A DNA stretch of 64,000 bases from assembly GCF_014199335.1 (NCBI RefSeq), contig NZ_JACIJI010000001.1, positions 992,001 to 1,056,000 of the forward strand, given 5' to 3'. This document shows, in pieces, positions 8,234 to 16,327 of the stretch. Each line of letters opens with the position of its first letter. Position 1 is the stretch's first letter. The translations under genes and the position numbers were made by a program. The DNA is from Stakelama sediminis (lineage in GTDB: Bacteria; Pseudomonadota; Alphaproteobacteria; Sphingomonadales; Sphingomonadaceae). Under the pieces are notes generated by a model that worked only from the letters and a program-made list of their open reading frames with translations, was not told where the DNA came from and did no database searches.

Positions 8234-10342
8234 ATGCGTTCGCTGCTGCCGATGGCCGCTATCCTGGCCGCCCCCCTTCTGATTGCCGCGCAGCCCGTTA
8301 AACCCGACCCCAATCTCTATCTTGAAAATATCCACGGTGCCCGCGCGCTGGCGACGGTAAAGCGCTGGAACACCCGCAGCCTCGACGCGCTGGAGGCACT
8401 GCCCGGTTTCAAAAGCTATCAGCAGCGTGCGCTGCAGCTTCTTCAGAACGACCATCAGCTTTCGACGCCCGATCAGGTGGTGGGCGATCATGTCCTCAAC
8501 CTGTGGCGCGACAAGGCCAATCCGCGCGGACTGTGGCGGATGACGACGCTTGAATCTTTCGCTTCGGGCAAGCCCCAATGGCATACGCTGATCAATATCG
8601 ACGCACTGGGCAAGCAGGAGGGCAAGAGCTGGGTGTGGAAGGGTGCGGACTGCAACTCACCCGACCATGACCTGTGCATGGTGTCGCTGTCGAACGGCGG
8701 CGGCGACGCGGTGATCCAGCGCGAATTCAACCTGAACACCGGCACCTTCGTCACCGGCGGCTTCACCCTGCCGACCGCGAAGAGCGAGACGAGCTGGGCC
8801 GGGAATGACGCGCTCTATGTCGGCACCGATTTCGGCAAGGGGTCGATGACCAATTCCGGCTACCCACGCATTGTCAAACTGTGGCGGCGCGGAACGCCCC
8901 TGTCCTCGGCAAAGACGATCGCCACCGGCAAGATGACCGATGTCGCCGTCGATGTCCGCGTGCTGACCGAAGGCGCCAAGCGCTATCCGATCCTCGATCA
9001 GGCAACCGATTTCTTCCATTCGAAACGCAATCTGATCGCGCCCGACGGCCATCTGATTCCGCTGCCGCTGCCCAGCGACGCAAAGATCGACGATGTGCTC
9101 GACGGGCAGTTGATCGCCACGCTGGTCAGCGACTGGAAAGGGCTGACCGCCGGGTCGGTGGTCTCCTATCCCATGGCCGACGCGCTGGCGGGTAAGCAGC
9201 CCAGGGTGTCGCTGGTGTTCGCACCCAATCGGCATCAGGCGGTCGAACAGGTGATGGCCAGCCGTTCGGTGCTGTGGGTGAAGCTGCTCGATGACGTGTC
9301 GGGCCGCCTCGTCGCGCTGACGCATCAGGGGGACGGACACTGGCAGGCGCATCCGATGACGCTGCCCGACAAGGCGACGATCCACCTCAATTCGGTCTCG
9401 CACGAGAGCAATCTCGCCTTCGCGACGGTAGAGGGTTTCCTCAATCCGCCGACCCTCTATGCCGCGCGGCCCGACACTACGCCCGTAAAGCTCGAAACCG
9501 GCCCCACTCGTTTCAATGCGTCGGACATGGTCGTCGAACAGCATTTCGCGACGTCGAAGGACGGCACCAAAATCCCCTATTTCGAGGTGCGCAAGAAGGG
9601 CGTGACCGGCCCGCGCCCCGTACTGCTCCATGCCTATGGCGGGTTCGCGGACGCGCAGACGCCCAGCTATCTGGTCACCGAACCCTATCGTTCCGGCCCG
9701 GCGGCGCTGTTCTGGGTGCAGGAAGGCAATGTCTATGTGCTCGCCAATATCCGCGGCGGCGGCGAATACGGGCCGCGCTGGCACAAGGGTGCGATGCGTG
9801 AAAAGCACCAGAACGCCTTTGACGATCAGTTTGCAGTAGCGCAGGATCTGGTGAAGCGCGGCGTGACGAAAAAAGGCGACGTCGCGATTTCCGGGCGCTC
9901 CAACGGCGGCCTGCTGGTCGGCGCGGGCATGGAGCAGCACCCGCAAATGTACGGCGCGGTGGTGATGGGATCGCCGCTGCTCGATATGAAGCGCTATTCG
10001 CACCTGCTGGCGGGCGCATCGTGGATCGGTGAATATGGCGACCCGGACAAGCCCTCCGACTGGGCATTCATTTCCAAATATTCGCCCTATCAGAATCTGA
10101 AGCGCGGCGTGCACTATCCGGTGCCGTTCATCTATACCTCGACCGAGGATGACCGCGTCGATCCCGGCCATGCGCGCAAATTCGCCGCCCGGCTGGAGCA
10201 GTATGGCGACAAATTCTATTATTATGAAAATCCCGAAGGCGGCCATGCCGCCGGTGCCGACCGCGTCGAAGACGCAAAGCGCGCCGCACTGGTGACCGTC
10301 TATCTCAACAAGGAACTCGATCCGGACGGTGCGGGCAAGTAA
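8234..10342 (+). CDS. secreted S9 prolyl oligopeptidase family peptidase
   Basis: 702-aa serine peptidase. A signal peptide MRSLLPMAAILAAPLLIAAQ leads into a beta-propeller domain (to about residue 430) and a C-terminal alpha/beta-hydrolase domain. Catalytic residues are visible: Ser in GRSNGGLL near residue 556, Asp in EDDRVDPGHA near 640, His in GGHAAGAD near 671. YGGFADAQTP and NIRGGGEYG are hallmark S9A motifs. It would cleave short peptides, classically after proline, in the periplasm. GGAGATG lies ahead of the ATG. The 8105-8233 gap before it contains no gene. Confidence 0.93.
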   Translation: MRSLLPMAAILAAPLLIAAQPVKPDPNLYLENIHGARALATVKRWNTRSLDALEALPGFKSYQQRALQLLQNDHQLSTPDQVVGDHVLNLWRDKANPRGLWRMTTLESFASGKPQWHTLINIDALGKQEGKSWVWKGADCNSPDHDLCMVSLSNGGGDAVIQREFNLNTGTFVTGGFTLPTAKSETSWAGNDALYVGTDFGKGSMTNSGYPRIVKLWRRGTPLSSAKTIATGKMTDVAVDVRVLTEGAKRYPILDQATDFFHSKRNLIAPDGHLIPLPLPSDAKIDDVLDGQLIATLVSDWKGLTAGSVVSYPMADALAGKQPRVSLVFAPNRHQAVEQVMASRSVLWVKLLDDVSGRLVALTHQGDGHWQAHPMTLPDKATIHLNSVSHESNLAFATVEGFLNPPTLYAARPDTTPVKLETGPTRFNASDMVVEQHFATSKDGTKIPYFEVRKKGVTGPRPVLLHAYGGFADAQTPSYLVTEPYRSGPAALFWVQEGNVYVLANIRGGGEYGPRWHKGAMREKHQNAFDDQFAVAQDLVKRGVTKKGDVAISGRSNGGLLVGAGMEQHPQMYGAVVMGSPLLDMKRYSHLLAGASWIGEYGDPDKPSDWAFISKYSPYQNLKRGVHYPVPFIYTSTEDDRVDPGHARKFAARLEQYGDKFYYYENPEGGHAAGADRVEDAKRAALVTVYLNKELDPDGAGK

Positions 10343-10482
10343 CACCTTCCGGTACGACGGGACATGGCAATCCGGCGGAGATCACGGGCGCAGCCGCGAT
10401 GGCCGATGCGGTCTGAAGGGATGACTGTGCGGCAAGGCGGCGCGAACCGTCTTTTCGGACGCGCCGCAACGCGCTAATCGGC

Positions 10483-11475
10483 ATGGCTATGGCAACCGCG
10501 CCCACCCCACCGCCGCCTGAATGGGCGCCCCACCGCGCCGTCTGGATCGGCTTTCCCAGCCATTCCGAAATCTGGGGCCCGGATTTCGAAATTGCGCGCG
10601 ATGAAACCGCCGCATTCGCCGATGCCGTCCATGCGGACGGTCGCGGCGAAACCGTGCTGCTTGTCGTCGCGGATGAGGAGGCGGAGCGCGCGGCGCGGAT
10701 GCGCGTCGATCCCGGCATCACCATCGTGCGGGAGGATTTCGGCGATGTCTGGCTGCGCGATACCGGCGTCATTATCGACGGCGACGGCGTTGCCCATGAT
10801 TTTCAGTTCAACGGCTGGGGCGGCAAATACGATTTCCCCGGTGATGAAGATGTCGGCATCCGGCTCGCGAAACGCAAACGGATGAAGGTTGCCGACCATG
10901 ACTGGGTGCTGGAGGGCGGCGCGCTCGACGGCGACGGCACCGGGCTGGTCGTGACGACGCAGCAATGCGTGCTCAACACCAATCGCAACGGCTTCGTCAC
11001 CCGCTCGACGGTGGAGGACTGGCTCTATCGCGACCTTGGCTTCGACCGGGTGCTGTGGCTCGCCGACGGGCTGGTCAACGATCATACCGACGGCCATGTC
11101 GACAATCTGGCGCGCTTCGTCGGCGAAAACCGAATCGCCATTCCCATGGCCGCCGACAATGATCCCAACTGGCAGATCTATCAGGCGGCAGCGCGCACGG
11201 CGGAGGCGTTCGGGTGCGACGTGGTGCGTATCCCCTCGCCCGGCCGCTATCTCGACCGTAACAGGGACGTGGTGCCCGCCAGCTACATGAATTTCTATAT
11301 CGGCAATGCCGCCGTGGTCGTGCCGATCTATGGCATGCCCGCCGACATGGCGGCGGTCGCGGCGATCGAGAAACTGTTTCCGAACCGCGAGGTGGTGGGC
11401 CTGCGCGCCGATCATATCCTGACCGGCGGCGGCAGCTTCCATTGTATCAGCCAGCAAATCCCCAAATTGCGCTGA
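10483..11475 (+). CDS. aguA: agmatine deiminase
   Basis: 330-aa member of the peptidyl-arginine deiminase superfamily. It converts agmatine to N-carbamoylputrescine plus ammonia. Motifs: EDFGDVWLRDTGVI (substrate Asp region) near residues 85-98, GGALDGDG, DGHVDNLARFV with the catalytic His, and GGGSFHCISQQIP with the nucleophile at about C321. The ATG at 10483 has no obvious ribosome site; the ATG at 10489 is an alternative. N-carbamoylputrescine amidase (aguB) lies 1.5 kb downstream on the same strand, so the neighbourhood forms the agmatine branch of putrescine synthesis. Two unrelated-looking genes sit between them. Confidence 0.9.
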   Translation: MAMATAPTPPPPEWAPHRAVWIGFPSHSEIWGPDFEIARDETAAFADAVHADGRGETVLLVVADEEAERAARMRVDPGITIVREDFGDVWLRDTGVIIDGDGVAHDFQFNGWGGKYDFPGDEDVGIRLAKRKRMKVADHDWVLEGGALDGDGTGLVVTTQQCVLNTNRNGFVTRSTVEDWLYRDLGFDRVLWLADGLVNDHTDGHVDNLARFVGENRIAIPMAADNDPNWQIYQAAARTAEAFGCDVVRIPSPGRYLDRNRDVVPASYMNFYIGNAAVVVPIYGMPADMAAVAAIEKLFPNREVVGLRADHILTGGGSFHCISQQIPKLR

Positions 11476-11524
11476 AACCCGGATACGTCCGGAACTCCCG
11501 GCCCTGCTTCAAGGTTAGTGCGAC

Positions 11525-12079
11525 ATGCCCGATTTCGATCCACACACCACCGCTCTCATCCTCATCGATCTGCAGGACGGCATCGTCGCCGGTGACAAGG
11601 GGCCGCGCTCCGGCACCGAAGTCGTCGCCACCTGCAAGGCACTGGCCGATCGTTTCCGCAAGGCCGGTGCGCCGGTCGTCCTCGTCCATGTCGGCTTCAA
11701 AAAGGACGAACTGCCTAGCCTGAACGCGGATACCGCCTCTCTGCCTGCCGACGGTACGCCGCCCGCCTTTGCCAAGCTGGTCGACGGGCTGGAGCAGGAG
11801 GGCGATATCGTCGTCCTCAAACATCATTGGGGCGCGTTCATCGGCACCGACCTCGACCTGCAACTGCGCCGCCGCGGCATCCGCACGCTGGTCGTCGCCG
11901 GGATCGCCACCAATTTCGGGGTGGAATCGACGGTGCGATCTGGCTGGGAACTGTCCTATGACATGGTCGTGGTCGAAGACGGCTGCACGTCGCGCGCCGC
12001 CGACCTGCACGATTTTGCGATTGAGCGCATCCTGCCTAATATCGCGCGGATCGTGAAAGCCGACGCGATCGGCATTTAA
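11525..12079 (+). CDS. isochorismatase-family hydrolase, YecD-like, lacking the Cys nucleophile
   Basis: 184-aa Rossmann-like isochorismatase-superfamily protein. D15 (LIDLQDG) and K99 (VLKHHWGAF) of the usual Asp-Lys-Cys triad are present. The nucleophile position in [10 protein letters not shown] is Gly132, not Cys. E. coli YecD and the isochorismatase domain of EntB also have Gly here, so the protein need not be dead, but amidase chemistry through a thioester is unlikely. It lies 49 nt after aguA and 35 nt before an SDR gene, inside the agmatine cluster, which suggests a role near polyamine metabolism. Substrate unknown. Confidence 0.85.
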   Translation: MPDFDPHTTALILIDLQDGIVAGDKGPRSGTEVVATCKALADRFRKAGAPVVLVHVGFKKDELPSLNADTASLPADGTPPAFAKLVDGLEQEGDIVVLKHHWGAFIGTDLDLQLRRRGIRTLVVAGIATNFGVESTVRSGWELSYDMVVVEDGCTSRAADLHDFAIERILPNIARIVKADAIGI

Positions 12080-12114
12080 GACGGGTGCCATCTGGCGCCG
12101 ACAGGGGGAGCCGG

Positions 12115-12894
12115 ATGAACCGACTGACGGGAAAGACCTGCATCGTCACCGGCGCCGCACGCGGCATCGGGGAAGCCATCGCCCGCGCCTTTCATGCAGA
12201 GGGTGCAACCGTGCTTGTCACCGACAAGGACAGGGAAACCGGCACGCGCACTGCCGAGGATATCGGCTGCACCTTCCATCCGCTCGACGTGACGCGGGAA
12301 GCGGACTGGGCGGCGCTGGCAGACAGCTTTCCGACCGCCGATGTCGTCGTCAACAATGCCGGCATCACGGGTTTCGAGGACGGCCCGGTCGCGCACGATC
12401 CCGAACATGCCGCGCTGGAGGACTGGCGCGCGGTGCATCGCGTCAATCTCGACGGTACGTTTCTCGGCTGCCGCTATGCCATTGGTGCGATGAAGGCGAA
12501 GGGCGCAGGCTCGATCATCAACATCTCCTCGCGTTCCGGGCTGGTCGGCATCCCGCTCGCCGCCGCCTATGCCGCGTCCAAGGCGGCGGTGCGCAACCAT
12601 AGCAAGTCGGTCGCGCTCTATTGCGCGCAGCAGGGATGGAAAATCCGCTGCAATTCGATCCACCCTGCCGCCATCCTCACCCCGATATGGGAACCGATGC
12701 TGGGGACCGGTGAGGATCGCGAAGACCGCATGGCCGCACTGGTTGCCGACACCCCGCTCAAACGCTTCGGCACGCCCGAAGAGGTCGCGGCGGTCGCGGT
12801 AATGCTGGCCAGCGACGAAGCCACCTACGTCACCGGCGCGGAATTCAATATCGACGGCGGCCTGCTCGCCGGGTCCGCCGCTGCGCCCGGCTGA
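12115..12894 (+). CDS. SDR family oxidoreductase
   Basis: 259-aa classical short-chain dehydrogenase/reductase. NAD(P)-binding TGAARGIG at residues 13-20, NNAG near 80, catalytic Ser in INISSRSG and the YAASK pair, and a C-terminal INGG-type end (FNIDGG). D42 region TDKDRE favours NAD over NADP (inference from the acidic residue after beta-2). The ATG at 12115 follows AGGGGGA; an in-frame GTG at 12085 has no ribosome site. It is in the same direction as aguA, the YecD-like gene and aguB. The substrate is not evident; an aldehyde or alcohol derived from amine catabolism is one possibility. Confidence 0.9.
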   Translation: MNRLTGKTCIVTGAARGIGEAIARAFHAEGATVLVTDKDRETGTRTAEDIGCTFHPLDVTREADWAALADSFPTADVVVNNAGITGFEDGPVAHDPEHAALEDWRAVHRVNLDGTFLGCRYAIGAMKAKGAGSIINISSRSGLVGIPLAAAYAASKAAVRNHSKSVALYCAQQGWKIRCNSIHPAAILTPIWEPMLGTGEDREDRMAALVADTPLKRFGTPEEVAAVAVMLASDEATYVTGAEFNIDGGLLAGSAAAPG

Positions 12895-12930
12895 TTGCCG
12901 TTCGCTGCCACAGGGCCTAGATAGCCGGTT

Positions 12931-13779
12931 ATGACCCAGATCACCGTCGCCGCGCTGCAACTTGCTTTCTCGACCGATACCGACGCCAATATCGCCCATG
13001 TGTCCGATCTTGTGCGACAGGCGGCCGACAGGGGCGCGCAGGTCGTGCTGCCGCCCGAACTGTTCGAGGGCGAATATTTCTGCCGGGTGGAGGATGAGGC
13101 GCTGTTCGCGCAGGCAAAACCCACCGACGCGCATCCGGCAGTGCTGGCGATGCGTGCGCTGGCGAGCGAACTGGGTATCTGGATTCCGACCAGCTTTTTC
13201 GAGGCCGATGGCCCGCACCATTATAACAGCCTCGCCATGGTCGGTCCTGACGGCAGGGTCGCGGGCGTCTATCGCAAGAGCCATATTCCCGATGGGCCGG
13301 GCTATGAGGAGAAATTCTATTTCCGCCCCGGCAATACGGGATTCAGGGTCTGGAATGCCGCCGACACCACGCTGGGCGTCGGCATCTGCTGGGACCAATG
13401 GTATCCCGAAACCGCGCGCGCGATGATGCTGATGGGCGCGCAGATCCTGTTCTATCCCACCGCGATCGGCAGCGAACCCTATGACGCCGAACTCGATACC
13501 GCACGCATGTGGCGCCGCGCGATGCAGGGCCATGCGGTATCCAACACCGTGCCGGTGGTCGCCGCCAACCGCATCGGCACCGAGGGCGACCAGACATTTT
13601 ACGGCACCAGCTTCATCACCGACGAATGGGGTGACGTCGTTGCCGAGCTGGGGCGCGGGGAAACCGGCATCATCACCGCGACGCTCGACCTCGATCGCGC
13701 GCGCAGGCACCGGGCGGGAATGGGATTTTTCCGGGATCGCCGCCCGGACCTGTACGGACGGCTGGCGCAGGACGTCTGA
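12931..13779 (+). CDS. aguB: N-carbamoylputrescine amidase
   Basis: 282-aa nitrilase-superfamily amidase. Triad residues are E43 (LPPELFEGEYFC), K116 (YRKSHIPDGPGYEEKFYF) and C153 (GICWDQWYPE). The motifs EGEYFCRVED, PDGPGYEEKFYF and CWDQWYPETAR are those of AguB, which hydrolyses N-carbamoylputrescine to putrescine, CO2 and ammonia. With aguA it completes agmatine to putrescine. It ends 3 nt before the convergent uracil-DNA glycosylase gene. Start chosen at 12931 because it gives the standard N-terminus MTQITVAALQ. Confidence 0.94.
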   Translation: MTQITVAALQLAFSTDTDANIAHVSDLVRQAADRGAQVVLPPELFEGEYFCRVEDEALFAQAKPTDAHPAVLAMRALASELGIWIPTSFFEADGPHHYNSLAMVGPDGRVAGVYRKSHIPDGPGYEEKFYFRPGNTGFRVWNAADTTLGVGICWDQWYPETARAMMLMGAQILFYPTAIGSEPYDAELDTARMWRRAMQGHAVSNTVPVVAANRIGTEGDQTFYGTSFITDEWGDVVAELGRGETGIITATLDLDRARRHRAGMGFFRDRRPDLYGRLAQDV

Positions 13780-13782
13780 GCG

Positions 13783-14466
13783 TCAACCCGCTTCCCGGAC
13801 TGCCCTTGCGCGTTCGAACACCGCTTCGAACATTTCAGGCGTCAGGCGCCCGGTATTGGTGTTGTACCGGGAGCAGTGATAGCTGTCGATCAGCACCCGG
13901 CCATCGGGCAGGCGGTGTTCGGCGAGATGCCCGAACTTCGCCTGTGACGGCTTTGCCCCGAACACCCGCAGTGCCGAATCATGCGCAATCCGCCCCAGCG
14001 CGACAAACACCCGCACGTTCGGCAGCACCGCTGCCTGCCTTTCCAGAAACGGCCGACAGGTACGGATTTCCTCCGGCGTCGGCTTGTTCTGCGGCGGCAG
14101 GCATTTGACCGCATTGATGATGATCACACCCTTGAGGCGCAGCCCGTCATCGGCGCGGCTGTCATAACGCCCTTCCGACAAGCCCGCCTTGTCCAGCGTC
14201 GCGAACAGCAGGTCGCCCGCATAGTCGCCGGTAAACGGCCTGCCGGTCCGGTTCGCCCCATGCTTGCCCGGCGCCAGCCCGATAATCGCCAGCCAGCCCT
14301 GCGGATCGCCAAAGGCATTGACCGGCGCATTCCACCAGTCGGGATATGCACCGCGCAATTCCTCCCTCAGCCCGACAAGGCGCGGGCACAGCGGACAATC
14401 GTGCGGTGGCTCGGTATCGGGAATGGGGCTGGCTGCAAACATCCCGGCGGGATAGGAGGTGGACAT
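13783..14466 (-). CDS. uracil-DNA glycosylase, family 5 (UDGb-like)
   Basis: 227-aa glycosylase. The motif GLAPGKHGANRTGRPFTGD (motif 1, with Ala where family 4 has an acidic residue), NAVKCLPPQNKPTPEE and the C-terminal SYHCSRYNTNTGRLT match family 5 enzymes that excise uracil and some deaminated bases. Cys in CPLCPRL, KCLPP, TCRPF and HCSRY fit a 4Fe-4S cluster. The annotated ATG at 14466 overlaps the divergent folK ATG within the palindrome CATG; an internal ATG at 14442 is a possible alternative start. It acts in base-excision repair, as does mutY elsewhere in the window. Confidence 0.92.
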   Translation of the reverse strand: MSTSYPAGMFAASPIPDTEPPHDCPLCPRLVGLREELRGAYPDWWNAPVNAFGDPQGWLAIIGLAPGKHGANRTGRPFTGDYAGDLLFATLDKAGLSEGRYDSRADDGLRLKGVIIINAVKCLPPQNKPTPEEIRTCRPFLERQAAVLPNVRVFVALGRIAHDSALRVFGAKPSQAKFGHLAEHRLPDGRVLIDSYHCSRYNTNTGRLTPEMFEAVFERARAVREAG

Positions 14467-14929
14467 GACGGCCGCAAGCTATGCCATCGCGCTGGGATCG
14501 AACCGGGCTACCCGCTATGGTACGCCGCGCGCCACGCTGCGCGCCGCAATGGCCATGCTGGAAGGCGTGACGGCGGTTTCGCCGATCATCGACAGCGCCC
14601 CGCTCGGCCCGTCTGTCCGTCGCTTCGCCAATGCCGCGGTGCTGATCGAAAGTGCCCTGTCGCCACCGGAAATGCTCGACCGGCTCAAAGCCATGGAACG
14701 TCACTTCGGCAGGCGGCGCGGACAGCGCTGGGGCACGCGCCCGCTCGATCTCGACATCATCCTGTGGTCGGAGGGGTGCTGGGAAGGACGCGGCCTCGTC
14801 ATCCCCCATCCCGCTTTTCGCGAACGGCGTTTCGTACTCGACCCGCTGAACGCCATCGCCCCGGCCTGGCGCGACCCGATCACCCACCGGACCATCAAAC
14901 AACTCGCCAATCGGCGCAGACACGGTTGA
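14465..14929 (+). CDS. folK: 2-amino-4-hydroxy-6-hydroxymethyldihydropteridine diphosphokinase
   Basis: 154-aa HPPK, which transfers pyrophosphate from ATP to 6-hydroxymethyl-dihydropterin in folate synthesis. Motifs: ALGSN near residues 9-13, RFANAAVLIES, and the signature WGTRPLDLDIILW followed by IPHPAFRERRFVLDPL. The ATG at 14465 is preceded by AGGAGG at 14454-14459; a GTG at 14459 overlaps that site and was rejected. The gene starts on the opposite strand of the uracil-DNA glycosylase start, with the two ATGs sharing the tetranucleotide CATG. tRNA-Lys follows 39 nt later. Confidence 0.95.
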   Translation: MTAASYAIALGSNRATRYGTPRATLRAAMAMLEGVTAVSPIIDSAPLGPSVRRFANAAVLIESALSPPEMLDRLKAMERHFGRRRGQRWGTRPLDLDIILWSEGCWEGRGLVIPHPAFRERRFVLDPLNAIAPAWRDPITHRTIKQLANRRRHG

Positions 14930-14968
14930 CCGCAGCGCAAAGCGGCCTTACCTGCACCCTTCCCATGG

Positions 14969-15044
14969 GGGCCCTTAGCTCAGTCGGTAGAGCAACTGAC
15001 TTTTAATCAGTAGGTCGCTGGTTCGAACCCAGCAGGGCTCACCA
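14969..15044 (+). tRNA. tRNA-Lys (anticodon TTT)
   Basis: Cloverleaf with acceptor GGGCCCT/AGGGCTC (one G-U pair), D-arm GCTC..GAGC, anticodon stem ACTGA/TCAGT with loop CTTTTAA, T-arm GCTGG-TTCGAAC-CCAGC, and encoded CCA. The 3' end is followed by a short coding-like remnant, as often seen at integration-prone tRNA genes. Confidence 0.97.
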
Positions 15045-15098
15045 CCTTTTCAATAACTTGGACATGTGGTCGGCGGCGCGGGGTGCCGCCTGGGCCGC

Positions 15099-15209
15099 GT
15101 GGACAAATTTGAGCCAATATCCGGCGGTGGCGAAATGGGCCATACCGAAGAAGCTGTTGGCCAGTTGATCGACGAGGTTCGCGCGTTGAAGCTTCCCATA
15201 GCCTATTAA
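15099..15209 (+). other. 36-codon coding-like remnant beside tRNA-Lys
   Basis: From a GTG at 15099 a short frame encodes DKFEPISGGGEM then GHTEEAVGQLIDEVRALKL and ends at TAA 15207. The residue mix (Glu/Asp/Lys/Leu, amphipathic) looks like the C-terminus of a real protein rather than random GC-rich sequence. There is no ribosome site and an in-frame stop sits 43 nt upstream. It could be the leftover tail of an element once integrated at tRNA-Lys. No family recognised. Confidence 0.3.
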
Positions 15210-15236
15210 GCGCTAATTTAAGGTGACCGGCACCAG

Positions 15237-15252
15237 GCTTATCCGGATAAGC
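15237..15252. repeat. perfect 16-bp palindrome between two tRNA genes
   Basis: GCTTATCCGGATAAGC is a perfect 16-bp inverted repeat without spacer, 20 bp from the 3' end of tRNA-Ser and 193 bp after tRNA-Lys. It could be a dimeric regulator site or a scar of recombination. No downstream T-tract, so not a terminator. Confidence 0.5.
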
Positions 15253-15272
15253 AACTGATTTATATCCATAAA

Positions 15273-15363
15273 TGGCGGAGCGGGAGGGATTCGAACCCTC
15301 GATACGGTTTTGCCGTATACTCACTTTCCAGGCGAGCGCCTTCGACCACTCGGCCACCGCTCC
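15273..15363 (-). tRNA. tRNA-Ser (anticodon GGA)
   Basis: 91-nt class II tRNA: acceptor GGAGCGG/CCGCTCC, anticodon stem CTCGC/GTGAG with loop CTGGAAA giving GGA, long variable arm TATACGGCAAAACCGTAT, T-arm GAGGG-TTCGAAT-CCCTC and encoded CCA. Confidence 0.97.
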
Positions 15364-15462
15364 GCATGCACTGGAAGGGCGCTTCCACTAAGGCCTGATG
15401 TCCGCTTGTGCAAGCGTGCTGAACGATTGCCTTGCAACAAGGCACGTGCCAGCATCTTTTCC

Positions 15463-16323
15463 ATGCTGACCTCTATCCTTGCGCTGCTCGCGCTCCTGCC
15501 CGCTCCGGCCACCGCCGCGCCCAAAGCCGACGCACCGATTGCATCCGACTGGCATGCGATTCCGGAGAACAATCTGCTGGTAATGACGCTGGCGGACGGG
15601 GGTCGCGTGGTCATCCGACTCGCGCCGGAATATGCGCCCGCGCATGTCACCAATATCCGCAAGCTTGCCCACGCGCACTGGTGGGACGGCGAAACCGTCT
15701 ATCGGGTGCAGGATAACTACGTCACCCAATGGGGCGACGCGACTGAGAAGAAACCGCTGCCCGCCGGGGTCATCGCCAATCCCCCGGCCGAATATGAATG
15801 GCCTGCCAGACCGCTTGCCGCGCGCATGTCGCGGCGCGATCCCTATGCCGCGATCGACGGGTTCAGCGCCGATGGCTGGCCGCTGGCGAGCAATGGCACG
15901 GAACAATGGCTGACCCATTGCTATGGCATGGTCGGCGTCGCGCGCGATCTGGCCCCCAGCACGGGCAGCGGCGGCGACCTCTATACCGTGATCGGCCATG
16001 CGCCGCGTCATCTGGATCGCAATATCGCGCTGGTGGGACGCGTCATCGACGGGATGGACAATCTGTCGGCCTTACCGCGCGGCAAAGGGGAAATGGGCTT
16101 CTATGCCGATCCGAAACGGCGGGTGAAGATCGTCAGCGTCCGGCTCGGCACCGACCTGCCGGCGGCGGAACAGCCGCACTATCAGTATCGCGCGACCGAC
16201 AATCCCCGCTTCGCCGCTTATATCAGGGCGCGTGAAAACCGGCAGCCGCCGTTCTTTACCGTGCCCGCGGGAGGTGCCGATCTGTGCAACGTGCCGCTTG
16301 AGACCCGCAGGACGCCCGGATAA
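15463..16323 (+). CDS. periplasmic cyclophilin-type peptidyl-prolyl isomerase
   Basis: 286-aa protein with signal peptide MLTSILALLALLPAPATAA. The mature part is a cyclophilin fold: LVMTLADGGRVVIRLAPEYAPAHVTNIRKLA, WWDGETVYRVQDNYVTQWGD and a later FYTVIGHAPRHLDRNIALVGRV-like stretch with LYTVIGHAP. It should catalyse cis-trans isomerisation of prolyl bonds in exported proteins. The ATG at 15463 was chosen because earlier in-frame codons run through tRNA-Ser. It has a longer insert between the strands than E. coli PpiA. It is convergent with the Mla operon (4-nt gap). Confidence 0.88.
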   Translation: MLTSILALLALLPAPATAAPKADAPIASDWHAIPENNLLVMTLADGGRVVIRLAPEYAPAHVTNIRKLAHAHWWDGETVYRVQDNYVTQWGDATEKKPLPAGVIANPPAEYEWPARPLAARMSRRDPYAAIDGFSADGWPLASNGTEQWLTHCYGMVGVARDLAPSTGSGGDLYTVIGHAPRHLDRNIALVGRVIDGMDNLSALPRGKGEMGFYADPKRRVKIVSVRLGTDLPAAEQPHYQYRATDNPRFAAYIRARENRQPPFFTVPAGGADLCNVPLETRRTPG

Positions 16324-16327
16324 AGCG

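Noticed and set aside
8657..10345. 562-codon open frame antisense to the S9 peptidase
   Set aside because: Shadow of high GC coding sequence: His/Arg/Gly-rich, no known motif, fully inside a well supported gene.
12076..13710. 544-codon open frame antisense to the SDR and aguB genes
   Set aside because: Spans two solid genes and their gap; composition is that of a GC shadow.
15007..15357. Minus-strand frame starting MAEWSKALAWKV across tRNA-Ser
   Set aside because: This is the typical false protein read through a tRNA-Ser gene and continuing to tRNA-Lys; no ribosome site.
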